From assembly GCF_009604425.1 (NCBI RefSeq), contig NZ_WEGI01000013.1:124001-188000 (forward strand): a stretch of 64,000 nucleotides of DNA. Direction: 5' to 3'. The position numbers and the translations under genes were made by a program. This stretch comes from Nocardia aurantia. GTDB lineage: Bacteria; Actinomycetota; Actinomycetes; Mycobacteriales; Mycobacteriaceae. Of the stretch, positions 25,978 to 33,474 are shown piece by piece (the first letter of the stretch is position 1; each line of letters begins with the position of its first letter). Below the pieces are notes generated by a model that made no database searches, had not been told where the DNA came from, and was given only the letters and a program-made list of their open reading frames with translations.

Positions 25978-26374
25978 AGAATACGGCAAGTTCAATTGGA
26001 TCCTCGATGATCTGGCGGAGCGCCTGAACGGTGTTCGCTACGTCATCATGCTGTCCAACGACGGGCTGATGCTGGGCCACTGTGCCCAGATCGAGCGCGA
26101 GGACGGCGAACGGTTCAGCGCGATGGCGTCGGCGTTGCAGAGCCTGGGGACCAGCGCCGGACGATTGTTCGCGGCGGGCAATCTGCAACAGGTCATGGTC
26201 GAGCTCGATGAGGCGATGCTGTTCGTCACATCGGCGGGCGCGAATGCCTCGATCGCCGTCCTCGGCGAGGCCACCGCGGATTGGGGTCTGGTCGCGCACG
26301 AGATGAATCTGACGGTCCAGCGCATGGGGACGTGGCTTTCCTCGAAACCACGCCACAGCAACGTGACCAGATGA
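25970..26374 (+). CDS. Conservon roadblock/LC7 protein CvnB
   Basis: The 134-residue roadblock/LC7 (MglB-like) domain protein contains FNWILDDLAERLNGVRYVIM, LSNDGLMLG and the C-terminal MNLTVQRMGTWLSSKPR. Such proteins dimerise and act as GAP or exchange partners of small GTPases; here the partner is CvnD. The start overlaps the cvnA stop (ATGACTGA), so the pair is coupled. Confidence 0.93.
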   Translation: MTEEYGKFNWILDDLAERLNGVRYVIMLSNDGLMLGHCAQIEREDGERFSAMASALQSLGTSAGRLFAAGNLQQVMVELDEAMLFVTSAGANASIAVLGEATADWGLVAHEMNLTVQRMGTWLSSKPRHSNVTR

Positions 26375-26383
26375 TCGACCGCT

Positions 26384-26776
26384 ATGGTTCGCGAAAAGGA
26401 CTCCTGGTACGACGATGCAGCCGGTCCGCTGGTCCGGCTGTATGGGTTCACTCGCGGGCGTACCCACGATTCCGCACCCGAACTGAGCATGATCACGATC
26501 GTGGTCGCGGTCGAGGGCACCGAGGATGCCCGTTTGCGCCAAATGGAACACGAGTATCAGCGAATCTTCTCGATCACTCGAAAGCCGCGAGCGATCGCGG
26601 AGATTTCTGCCAGACTCGGATTGCCCTTGCGGGTGAGCAGAATTCTGGTAGGTGATCTCATCGCGGACGGTTATCTGACCATCAGCTCGGCGCAGGCGAA
26701 GCACGCCGCAGAAAACAGCAACCGCGAAACCGCCGATTTGATAAGGGCGATACGTGATGGTCTTCTCAAACTCTGA
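26384..26776 (+). CDS. Conservon DUF742 protein CvnC
   Basis: The 130-residue DUF742 protein has the typical start (DSWYDDAAGPLVRLYGFTRG) and a winged-helix-like C-terminal half (ISARLGLPLRVSRILVGDLI). It is the third component of the conservon and is thought to assemble with CvnA and CvnD at the membrane. It begins 9 bp after cvnB and overlaps cvnD by 20 bp. Confidence 0.93.
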   Translation: MVREKDSWYDDAAGPLVRLYGFTRGRTHDSAPELSMITIVVAVEGTEDARLRQMEHEYQRIFSITRKPRAIAEISARLGLPLRVSRILVGDLIADGYLTISSAQAKHAAENSNRETADLIRAIRDGLLKL

Positions 26777-27350
26777 CACCATGGCACCGCCGAAGATCAC
26801 GTCGGCGAAAATCCTCATCGCAGGAGGATTCGGCGTGGGCAAGACAACCATGGTCGGTTCGGTCAGCGAGATCGCGCCGATGTCCACCGAGGAGCTGATC
26901 AGCGACAAGAGCGACGGCGTCGATGATCTGTCCGGTGTGGAGTCGAAGGTGAACACCACGGTCGCACTGGATTTCGGGCGCATCACGGTGAACCCGAACC
27001 TGATCCTCTACCTGTTCGGCACGCCGGGACAGGAACGGTTCTGGTTCTTCTGGGACGAACTCGCGACCGGAGCCCTCGGCGCGGTGGTCCTCGTCGATGT
27101 CCGGCGGCTCGACCAGTCGTTCGCCGCCATCGACTTCTTCGAACAGCGGAATCTGCCGTTCGTGGTGGGAGTCAACTACTTCGAGGGCGCGCACCGGTAC
27201 CGCATCGCCGACCTGCGGGCGGCGCTCGATCTCGATGAACAGGTGCCGCTGCGGTATTGCGATGCCCGCAGCCGGGATTCCAGCAAACGATTGCTCCTCG
27301 GCCTCACCGAGCATCTGCTCGATCGGCTCGGGGACCCCGACAGCGTGTAG
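26757..27350 (+). CDS. Conservon small GTPase CvnD (MglA/Arf-like)
   Basis: The 197-residue GTPase has P-loop GGFGVGKTT, a switch II region LFGTPGQERFWFFWDEL, and a putative base-recognition segment VGVNYFEGAHRY in place of a canonical NKxD. It acts as a molecular switch downstream of CvnA, with CvnB as a likely regulator. The ATG at 26757 follows AAGGG; a GTG three bases earlier is possible. It ends 27 bp before the KASIII-like gene on the same strand, so the conservon and the enzymes may share a transcript. Confidence 0.93.
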   Translation: MVFSNSDTMAPPKITSAKILIAGGFGVGKTTMVGSVSEIAPMSTEELISDKSDGVDDLSGVESKVNTTVALDFGRITVNPNLILYLFGTPGQERFWFFWDELATGALGAVVLVDVRRLDQSFAAIDFFEQRNLPFVVGVNYFEGAHRYRIADLRAALDLDEQVPLRYCDARSRDSSKRLLLGLTEHLLDRLGDPDSV

Positions 27351-27377
27351 CTCAACCAGCAGTATCCGATTGGAATA

Positions 27378-28424
27378 ATGATCGACGTGACCGTCACTGT
27401 CAGCCTGGCCGATGTCTCCAGTTACCGGCCCGGAGAACCTATTTCGGCTGATTACTTCACCCGGTTCCACGAGACCGGGGACAGCGGCTCCGCCGTCATG
27501 TTCAATCCACCCCGCTTCCGCCACCATGTCCGGCCGGGCGAAACCCCCGCCGACATGGCCGAGCGGGCGATCGCTCCGATGCTCGAACGGCAGGGAGCGA
27601 ACATGCTGGACGAGGTCGACATCCTGATCGTGCACACCCAGCTGCCCGACACCTGGTTCGTCGGCAACGGTGGTGAGATCGCCGCCCGCTTCGGCATCGT
27701 GCCGGAATGGCTTATCGACCTGCACAACGGCGGCTGCGCCAGTTTCATCCACGCGATCAAACTGGCGCGCGAGATTCTGCAGGGAACCCGGGCACGATCG
27801 GCCCTGATCGTCAACATCGCGAATACCGCCGGACGGGTGTTCGACCAGGATCAGGTGCGGCCGCTTGCCCAGGCCGCCATTCCCGGGGACGGTGCGGGCG
27901 TCGCCTGGCTGGTGAAATCGGACCGATCCCCGCTCCTCGACATCGAGACGCGGCATCTGCCGCAATATGCCGGCGATATGACGTCGGTCGCCGTCCCGCC
28001 GCGACAGCACTGGGAGGCCGGCCCCGGCCAGTTGCGGATCGGATTCACCGAGGCCGGTATCAGCAAGGTGCTGAGCCGGGGCAACGAGATCGTCCCGGAA
28101 GTCGCTCGCGCGGTGTGCGATCGCATCGGGGTGGCGACCGACCAGGTGGATCTGCTGGTGACCAATCAGCCCAACCGGAAGTTCCTGCAGAACTGGCGGG
28201 ACTCGCTGGGGCTGCCCGCGGAACGCCACCCGGACACCTTCGAGGAGTGCGGCAATCTGTTCGGCGCCGGCATGCCGTTGACCTTCGACCATGCGGTCAC
28301 CTCCGGGCTGGTTCCGGACGGATCCCTGGTCGTGTTCGCGGGTTTCGCGCATGCCGGAGATTTCGCCGCCGCCGCGGCGCTGCGCTGGGACGGCAGACTC
28401 TCGTCGCGCGACGGCTCATGCTGA
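27378..28424 (+). CDS. KASIII (FabH-like) beta-ketoacyl synthase/acyltransferase with altered catalytic triad
   Basis: The 348-residue thiolase-fold protein has the nucleophile Cys120 in NGGCASFIHA and the active-site Asn293 in ECGNLFGAGMP. Where FabH has the catalytic His in PHQAN, this protein reads TNQPN, putting Asn at residue 263. Loss of that His argues against standard decarboxylative condensation and for acyl transfer or another Claisen-type reaction. It starts 27 bp after cvnD and overlaps the aminotransferase start by 7 bp (ATGCTGA). It is likely part of small-molecule synthesis under conservon control; the product is unknown. Confidence 0.82.
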   Translation: MIDVTVTVSLADVSSYRPGEPISADYFTRFHETGDSGSAVMFNPPRFRHHVRPGETPADMAERAIAPMLERQGANMLDEVDILIVHTQLPDTWFVGNGGEIAARFGIVPEWLIDLHNGGCASFIHAIKLAREILQGTRARSALIVNIANTAGRVFDQDQVRPLAQAAIPGDGAGVAWLVKSDRSPLLDIETRHLPQYAGDMTSVAVPPRQHWEAGPGQLRIGFTEAGISKVLSRGNEIVPEVARAVCDRIGVATDQVDLLVTNQPNRKFLQNWRDSLGLPAERHPDTFEECGNLFGAGMPLTFDHAVTSGLVPDGSLVVFAGFAHAGDFAAAAALRWDGRLSSRDGSC

Positions 28425-29455
28425 CCACGCACGACTTCGTACGATTTCCGCTCGCGCTCAACGAAAACCCTTACGGCCCATTGCCCTCGGTGCACCGGGC
28501 CCTCGCCGAGGCGCTCGCCTCGATGAATCGCTATCCGGAATTCCTGCCGCACCGGCTGCCGCAGCTCATCGCGGGCCGAATCGGTTGCCCGCCCGAGCAG
28601 ATCGTCGTCGGCGCCGGCGCCACCGGCGTGATCCTGCACATTCTGCAGGCGGTCGTCCCCACGATCGGCCGTGCGGCGGCAGGATCCGGCGCCGTCCGGG
28701 TGGTGCTGGCGGGGCCGACCTTCGACGGTTATCCGCTGCTGACCGAAACGGTCGGTGGCCGGCCGGTGATCGTTCCGCTGATGCCCGACGGATCGCAGGA
28801 TCTGGCCGCGATGGCCGCGGCGGTCGACGAGCGGACCGGGGTGGTCGTGCTGTGTAGTCCGCACAATCCGACCGGCACCCGGTTGCCTCAGCACGAACTG
28901 GTGGCTTTTCTCGATCTGATCGACACCCGGATCGTGGTGATACTCGACGAGGCCTATATCGATTTCGCCCCGTCGGATCAGCGTGTCGATATCACGACCC
29001 TGCTGGCGGCGTACCCGAACGTGGTCGTGGTCCGCACTTTCTCGAAGGCATTCGGGCTGGCGGGCCTGCGGGTCGGATATGCGGTCGCCGCACCCCATCT
29101 CGCGGCTCGTATCGCGCATTGGCAGGTGCCGTACGGCATGAACAACCTCGCCGAAATCGCCGTGCACGCCTGTTACGCGGCCGAGGACGAATTGAACGAG
29201 CGTATCCGCGCCATCACGAATGAACGCGATCGGCTCTCGGGCGCGCTCCGGCGACTGGGCTACGACGTACCCGCCAGTTCCGCGAACCACGTATTTCTCC
29301 CATTGCGCGACGTCGGGCACGCCCGCCGTATCACCGGCGCATTCGATCGCGCGGAGATCATGGTCAAGCAATATCCGACGGGAATGCGGATAACCGTGGG
29401 GGACAGCGCCGCCAACGACGCTGTCATCACGAGCCTGGCAGCCGTCGGGGGCTGA
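28418..29455 (+). CDS. PLP-dependent aminotransferase, class I/II, HisC-like
   Basis: The 345-residue fold-type I aminotransferase has LNENPYGP at the N-terminus, SPHNPTG, ILDEAYIDF, the PLP lysine Lys210 in RTFSKAFGLAGLRVGY, and a C-terminal substrate-contact region around YPTGMRITVG. It looks like histidinol-phosphate aminotransferase, but it sits with biosynthetic-type genes and a conservon, so a specialised amine or amino acid role is more likely. The ATG at 28418 overlaps the KASIII stop. It converges on the ThDP enzyme gene 45 bp away. Confidence 0.87.
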   Translation: MLTTHDFVRFPLALNENPYGPLPSVHRALAEALASMNRYPEFLPHRLPQLIAGRIGCPPEQIVVGAGATGVILHILQAVVPTIGRAAAGSGAVRVVLAGPTFDGYPLLTETVGGRPVIVPLMPDGSQDLAAMAAAVDERTGVVVLCSPHNPTGTRLPQHELVAFLDLIDTRIVVILDEAYIDFAPSDQRVDITTLLAAYPNVVVVRTFSKAFGLAGLRVGYAVAAPHLAARIAHWQVPYGMNNLAEIAVHACYAAEDELNERIRAITNERDRLSGALRRLGYDVPASSANHVFLPLRDVGHARRITGAFDRAEIMVKQYPTGMRITVGDSAANDAVITSLAAVGG

Positions 29456-29500
29456 CCGGCGCGGTGGAATTCGCGGGCGCCGCGCGCCGGGGCGACCCGC

Positions 29501-31150
29501 TTACCCACCGTCGGCGAGGAACGGCACGAACGGGGGAACCTCGTCGGGGTCGCAGTCGATCGCCACGAATCGGGGGCCGGTGCCGGAATCCGCCAGCGCG
29601 GCGCGGAGATCGTCCGGCCCGCGCACCGAGTGGCAGGGTAGCCCGGGGAACATCGCCGCCATCCCCTCGGCCAGCATCGCACGCTCGAAACGGTTGCGGC
29701 CGTCGCTGTTTCGGCAGTACAGCCGCTCCCGCACCACACACATCGCGTGCGCGTTGTTGTTCAAAATGATGAACGTGATCGGCAGGGCGTGTTCGATCGC
29801 GGTATGTATTTCCATGCCGTGCATGAAGAATGAGCCGTCACCGGCGATGACATAGGTGGGCCGCCGGGTGGCGAACACCGCGCCGATCGCGGCGCCGAAG
29901 CTGTAACCCATCCCGCCCATGCCCAGTGCGAGCCCGAATCGGCCGTCGGCGGGCAGTTCGAGATGGTGCACCGCCGCGGCACCGGTATTGCCGGCATCGG
30001 CGAAAACTGCACTGCCGGTTGGCAACTGATCGGAAATCTGCTCCATGACCTCGCGATAGCGCAACCCGGGACCGGTCGCGACGGGCGGCTGCAACCGGCT
30101 CGTGGCGGTGACGTGTTCGGCGGGAACGACTGCGCCGCTTTCGATTCGGCGTACCGCGGCAGTGAGTTGCGGCAACGCCACGGACAGGTCCGCGGCGGTG
30201 GCGTGGACGGCGGGGCGATAGGGCGCCGAGGCGCCGATGCCGGCCAGCGGTACATCCCCGAGCGGGATCTGCGCGGTCGCCGGCAATCGAGTGCCGACCA
30301 GCAGGCACAGTGCCGCCGACCCTGCCGCCCGGACCAGTTCCGGGTGACCCATCGTGCCCGCGACACCGGCGAAACCGGGTTCGCGCGGTCCGTACACGTC
30401 CTTCCCGTCCGGCGTCACCCCGACCGCGGCATCCAATGCCGTTGCCAGGTCGCGCAATGCGCCGCGCGCGTCGTCACGGCCCACCTGATCACCGGCGATC
30501 ACCAGGACCTTGCCGGTCGACCGGGCCGTGGCCAGCGCCGCGGCCACGGCGGCGATACCGGACGGATCGACAGCGGGTGGTGGTGGCGCCGTCTGCGGTG
30601 GCGTGGCCGTGATCGTGGCGCGCTGCACATCCTTCGGTAGCAACAGGACCGCCGGTCCGCCACCCCGCGCCGCCTCGACCGCGGCCGCGAACTGCTCCGG
30701 CAGATCCGCCGCCCGCTCCACCCGCGCGCAGTACCGCGACACCGCGCCGAACAGCCGCGCCGCGTCGATGGTGCCCGCCCGGCCGCTGGTGTCCTGGAAG
30801 GCGCCCTGCCCCTCCTGGCTGCGCGGCGGCTGTCCGACCAGCGCGAGCACCGGCACCTGCGAGGTGAATGATTCCGCCAGCCCGGCAACGAGATTCATCG
30901 CGCCACCGCCGGACGTCGCGACCACCACACCGAGGCCCCCGGTGGCGCGAGCGTACCCGTCGGCCATCGTCGCGGCGGCGAATTCGTGTTTGGCCACGAC
31001 CCCTCGGACGTCGGCGCCGCCGTCGGCGACGGAGCGGGCCGCCGCATCGTAGACATCCTCGATATTCGCGCCGTCCACCCCGAAAAAGTACCGGACACCC
31101 AGTTCGGCACACGCTCGCACGAGATAATCCGCCACCCGCCAGTCTTCCAT
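29501..31150 (-). CDS. ThDP-dependent enzyme, acetolactate synthase/benzoylformate decarboxylase-like
   Basis: The 549-residue protein has the three-domain architecture of the POX/ALS family. The N-terminal PYR domain contains VAKHEFAAATMADGYAR with the catalytic Glu56. A central domain follows, and the C-terminal PP domain has the Mg/ThDP motif GDGSFFMHG, with the matching NN about 25 residues later (IILNNNAHAM). The substrate is not predictable: 2-oxo acid decarboxylation or acyloin formation are the normal reactions. GGAGGTGG lies about 12 nt before the ATG. It is downstream of the SRPBCC gene on the same strand, with 110 bp between. Confidence 0.87.
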   Translation of the reverse strand: MEDWRVADYLVRACAELGVRYFFGVDGANIEDVYDAAARSVADGGADVRGVVAKHEFAAATMADGYARATGGLGVVVATSGGGAMNLVAGLAESFTSQVPVLALVGQPPRSQEGQGAFQDTSGRAGTIDAARLFGAVSRYCARVERAADLPEQFAAAVEAARGGGPAVLLLPKDVQRATITATPPQTAPPPPAVDPSGIAAVAAALATARSTGKVLVIAGDQVGRDDARGALRDLATALDAAVGVTPDGKDVYGPREPGFAGVAGTMGHPELVRAAGSAALCLLVGTRLPATAQIPLGDVPLAGIGASAPYRPAVHATAADLSVALPQLTAAVRRIESGAVVPAEHVTATSRLQPPVATGPGLRYREVMEQISDQLPTGSAVFADAGNTGAAAVHHLELPADGRFGLALGMGGMGYSFGAAIGAVFATRRPTYVIAGDGSFFMHGMEIHTAIEHALPITFIILNNNAHAMCVVRERLYCRNSDGRNRFERAMLAEGMAAMFPGLPCHSVRGPDDLRAALADSGTGPRFVAIDCDPDEVPPFVPFLADGG

Positions 31151-31260
31151 CCCCGTATACGACCACCTCCGGGGCGCTGATACAAGTGCTGGACGCTGAA
31201 AGTTACGGAACACCAATGCTTTCGGCGTCGCGATGGCGGGTGGTGAACGTGAAAGCGTGG

Positions 31261-31977
31261 TCAGCTGTCGAGCAGATGCGGGCCGAACGCCAGGTTGTTC
31301 CGGTGCCGGTACTCGAGAATGGCCTTGAGGTTGTTCAGCTCCATCGTGTGGCCCGCCCCGAAAATGCCCCACATGTCGCCCACCCACTGCGGACGGTTCG
31401 CTGGAGCGATTTCCGGATGGGGGTTCTCGTTGTAGTAGGGATGCCGGCAGTTGGTCCACGTCACCACGCAGCCGGGGCGATTGAGGACCAGTTCGGCCGG
31501 GATCACGCGCATCAGGTAGATCATCCAGAGTTCGTTGCCCTGGTCCCAGGCGCAGTGGTAGTCGACGGTGAGCGCCTCCGCATTGGTGACGACCTTCATG
31601 AAGATCTTGGTATCGATCCCGAGCGTATCGATGCCCTGATACACGCCGGGCAGTTCGGTCGGCTCGAAATCGCGGGTGCTGTAAGTCCATTCGGACAGGC
31701 TGTGAATATTCGCCAGATATTCGTAGGCGGCCTGCGGCGGGCAGTCGATGTAACCCTGCACGGTGCAATACTCGCCGTAGACGTCATCGTACGAGTAGGA
31801 GGGCTTGGTGAGCGCCGCGACGCGCACCATCACCTCGCCGACATCGATCTGCTCTCCCCGGACCAGACCGGGAATGTCGGCAAGCTGTTGATCATCGATC
31901 TGCATGAAATCGCAGCCTACGCGGAAGTCGAGAAGCGGCAAACCCCAAGTATTCCCACTGCCGGATTCGTGGAACAT
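31261..31977 (-). CDS. SRPBCC (START/polyketide cyclase-like) family protein
   Basis: The product is 238 residues from ATG 31977; ATG 31905 (214 residues) is an alternative and an ORF to 32064 is also open. The core reads VQGYIDCPPQAAYEYLANIH, then a W-rich segment (LSEWTYSTRDFEP), then TKIFMKVVTNAEALTVDYHC, which is the helix-grip pattern of SRPBCC ligand-binding proteins such as aromatase/cyclases. The C-terminus has an unusual W/Y/N/H-rich segment (TWTNCRHPYYNENPHPEIAP). It may bind or cyclise a small-molecule intermediate. It lies between the 33-residue peptide gene and the ThDP enzyme gene on the same strand. Confidence 0.72.
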   Translation of the reverse strand: MFHESGSGNTWGLPLLDFRVGCDFMQIDDQQLADIPGLVRGEQIDVGEVMVRVAALTKPSYSYDDVYGEYCTVQGYIDCPPQAAYEYLANIHSLSEWTYSTRDFEPTELPGVYQGIDTLGIDTKIFMKVVTNAEALTVDYHCAWDQGNELWMIYLMRVIPAELVLNRPGCVVTWTNCRHPYYNENPHPEIAPANRPQWVGDMWGIFGAGHTMELNNLKAILEYRHRNNLAFGPHLLDS

Positions 31978-32202
31978 CGGCTTGTCCGGTGGTGGCGCCG
32001 CCACCGCCCGTGCTGTGAAACATGTTGTGTGGAAATGTTTCTCCGGACAGCTGATCGCGGGCAACCGCCGCGCGCGACCCTCGATTGTTTCCGAATTGTG
32101 AACGGAGAATTCGTCTTCCGGGTGCGAGGGCTCCTACGGGTCTACGCCGGCGCCCGGCCGGTCCTGCACCGGGCGCCGCGTCACCGGCGTGTATCGGGAT
32201 GC

Positions 32203-32304
32203 TCAGTTCCTGCCGTCGCTGTCGCCGCCGTCGCCGGTCGGGAATTCGTTCCAGTTCTCGTTGTTCGACTGGCCGTTGGGGCCGGGGCCGAGGAGCCGAG
32301 TCAT
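32203..32304 (-). CDS. 33-residue small peptide with perfect Shine-Dalgarno sequence
   Basis: AAAGGAGGTGA, fully complementary to the 16S rRNA 3' end, lies 3 nt before the ATG at 32304. The peptide starts MTRLLGPGPNGQ, has an Asn-rich middle (SNNENWNEF) and ends in an acidic Gly/Asp tail (GDGGDSDGRN). It has no Cys, no signal peptide and no transmembrane helix. It is too short for normal ORF finding. It is on the same strand as, and upstream of, the SRPBCC and ThDP genes. It could be a precursor peptide, a signal peptide-pheromone or a small regulator. No family is recognised; start confidence is high because of the RBS. Confidence 0.6.
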   Translation of the reverse strand: MTRLLGPGPNGQSNNENWNEFPTGDGGDSDGRN

Positions 32305-32381
32305 GGGTCACCTCCTTTCGTGTCGATGTGCCATTCGTCGGAGCGGGGGTCGCGGATGGGCGGCATCGCTCCTGTCACCAC

Positions 32382-32402
32382 CCGGCAACGCGGTATTGCC
32401 GG
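32382..32402. promoter_or_regulatory. Inverted repeat CCGGCAA-N7-TTGCCGG in a divergent promoter region
   Basis: Perfect 7-bp arms (32382-32388 and 32396-32402) are separated by 7 bp. It lies between the small-peptide gene (start 32304, minus) and the ABM gene (start 32477, plus), so it could be an operator for both. Confidence 0.5.
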
Positions 32403-32476
32403 TACGGACCCGGCGGAGGACGCTGGGAAGTACCGGCGGCGCGGCCGGGCGCTGCCCCGACCACTAGGGGTGAAAC

Positions 32477-33100
32477 GTGTTCGCACGTTCGACGACCATC
32501 GAGGCGCAACTGTCGGCGATCGATGCCGGTATCGCCTATGTTCAGGACGAAGTACTGCCCGCGGTGACCCGGATTCCCGGGTGTATCGGGTTGTCGCTGC
32601 TGGTGGACCGCGAGTCGGGCCGGTGCATCGCGACCACGGCCTGGGAGTCCGCGGAAACCATGCGGAACAGTGAGGGCGAGGTCGGCGTGATCCGCGACCG
32701 GGCCGCCTACGAGGTGTTCCGGGGCCGCGCGCGGATCGAGGAGTGGGAGGTCGCGATGATGCATCGGGACCACCGCTCCCGGCCGGGCGCCCGCGTGCGG
32801 GTGACGTGGGGCCGGCTCGATCCGGCGCGGGTCGACGCCGCCATCGAGAACTACAGCTATCAGGCGATGCCCGCGATCCAGCAGCTGGAGGGGTTCTGCA
32901 GCGCGAGTTTGCTGGTCGACCGGGCCGCCGGAAAGGGCGTGGCGACGGAGACGTTCGACAGCGCCGAGGCGATGGACCACACCCGCCCGATATCCGACGC
33001 CGTGCGCGACAACAGCACCATGCGGTCCGGGGTCGAGATCCTGGATACCGGTGAATTCGAGTTGGCGCTGGCCCACCTGCGGGTTCCGGAACTGATCTGA
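32477..33100 (+). CDS. Tandem antibiotic-biosynthesis-monooxygenase (ABM) domain protein
   Basis: The 207-residue protein contains two similar ferredoxin-like ABM halves: GIAYVQDEVLPAVTRIPGCI with LSLLVDRESG in the first (about residues 1-95) and NYSYQAMPAIQQLEGFCSAS with LLVDRAAGKG in the second (about 110-200). Such domains form dimeric beta-barrels in quinone-forming monooxygenases and heme-degrading enzymes; many are also non-catalytic. The GTG at 32477 is preceded by AGGGG. It is divergent from the peptide gene across the inverted repeat at 32382. Confidence 0.8.
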   Translation: MFARSTTIEAQLSAIDAGIAYVQDEVLPAVTRIPGCIGLSLLVDRESGRCIATTAWESAETMRNSEGEVGVIRDRAAYEVFRGRARIEEWEVAMMHRDHRSRPGARVRVTWGRLDPARVDAAIENYSYQAMPAIQQLEGFCSASLLVDRAAGKGVATETFDSAEAMDHTRPISDAVRDNSTMRSGVEILDTGEFELALAHLRVPELI

Positions 33101-33114
33101 GCCGGGCGGTCGTC

Positions 33115-33133
33115 GCCCGGGAAGCTCCCGGGC
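33115..33133. terminator. GC-rich hairpin between convergent genes
   Basis: GCCCGGGA pairs with TCCCGGGC around an AGC loop. It is 15 bp after the ABM stop and before the convergent hypothetical gene; there is no T run. Confidence 0.55.
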
Positions 33134-33149
33134 GGCGGCGGGCCGACGG

Positions 33150-33431
33150 TCAGAGCGGGTGCTCCTCGAGTTCGGTATTGGCCAGCCGGGCGGCGTCGGC
33201 GGCCTCGTCGTGGGACAGTCGCCGGTCGGCGGCGGGGGTTGCCGCGCGTTCGCGATCGATCTTGCCCTGCAATGGCTCCCGGAGCGGGGGCGGCGGTTCG
33301 GTCCCGGGAATCCCGCGAGAGTCGGACGCTGGATCGGATTCCTGGTCGTTACGGTGCTGACGCCGGGCGGCGGCCGCTTCGGTCTCCTGCTTGCGGCGCG
33401 CGTCCTGCGACAAGTTCTGCTGCTTGCGCAT
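33150..33431 (-). CDS. Small hydrophilic hypothetical protein
   Basis: The 93-residue, highly charged, Gln/Arg/Glu-rich protein begins MRKQQNLSQDARRKQE and ends in LANTELEEHPL. It has no hydrophobic segment and looks disordered or coiled-coil. CCGGAGGTGATC precedes the ATG at 33431 (good spacing), which favours this start over the GTG two codons upstream. No family is recognised. It may belong with the LysR gene downstream-to-upstream order by strand only. Confidence 0.6.
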   Translation of the reverse strand: MRKQQNLSQDARRKQETEAAAARRQHRNDQESDPASDSRGIPGTEPPPPLREPLQGKIDRERAATPAADRRLSHDEAADAARLANTELEEHPL

Positions 33432-33474
33432 GATCACCTCCGGTTGCGTACGGATCTCTTCAGTATGCGCCTCG

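Noticed and set aside
32095..32112. Possible second Rex operator (TTGTGAACGGAGAATTCG)
   Set aside because: The left half matches but the right half does not form TTCACAA, so it is not a plausible ROP.
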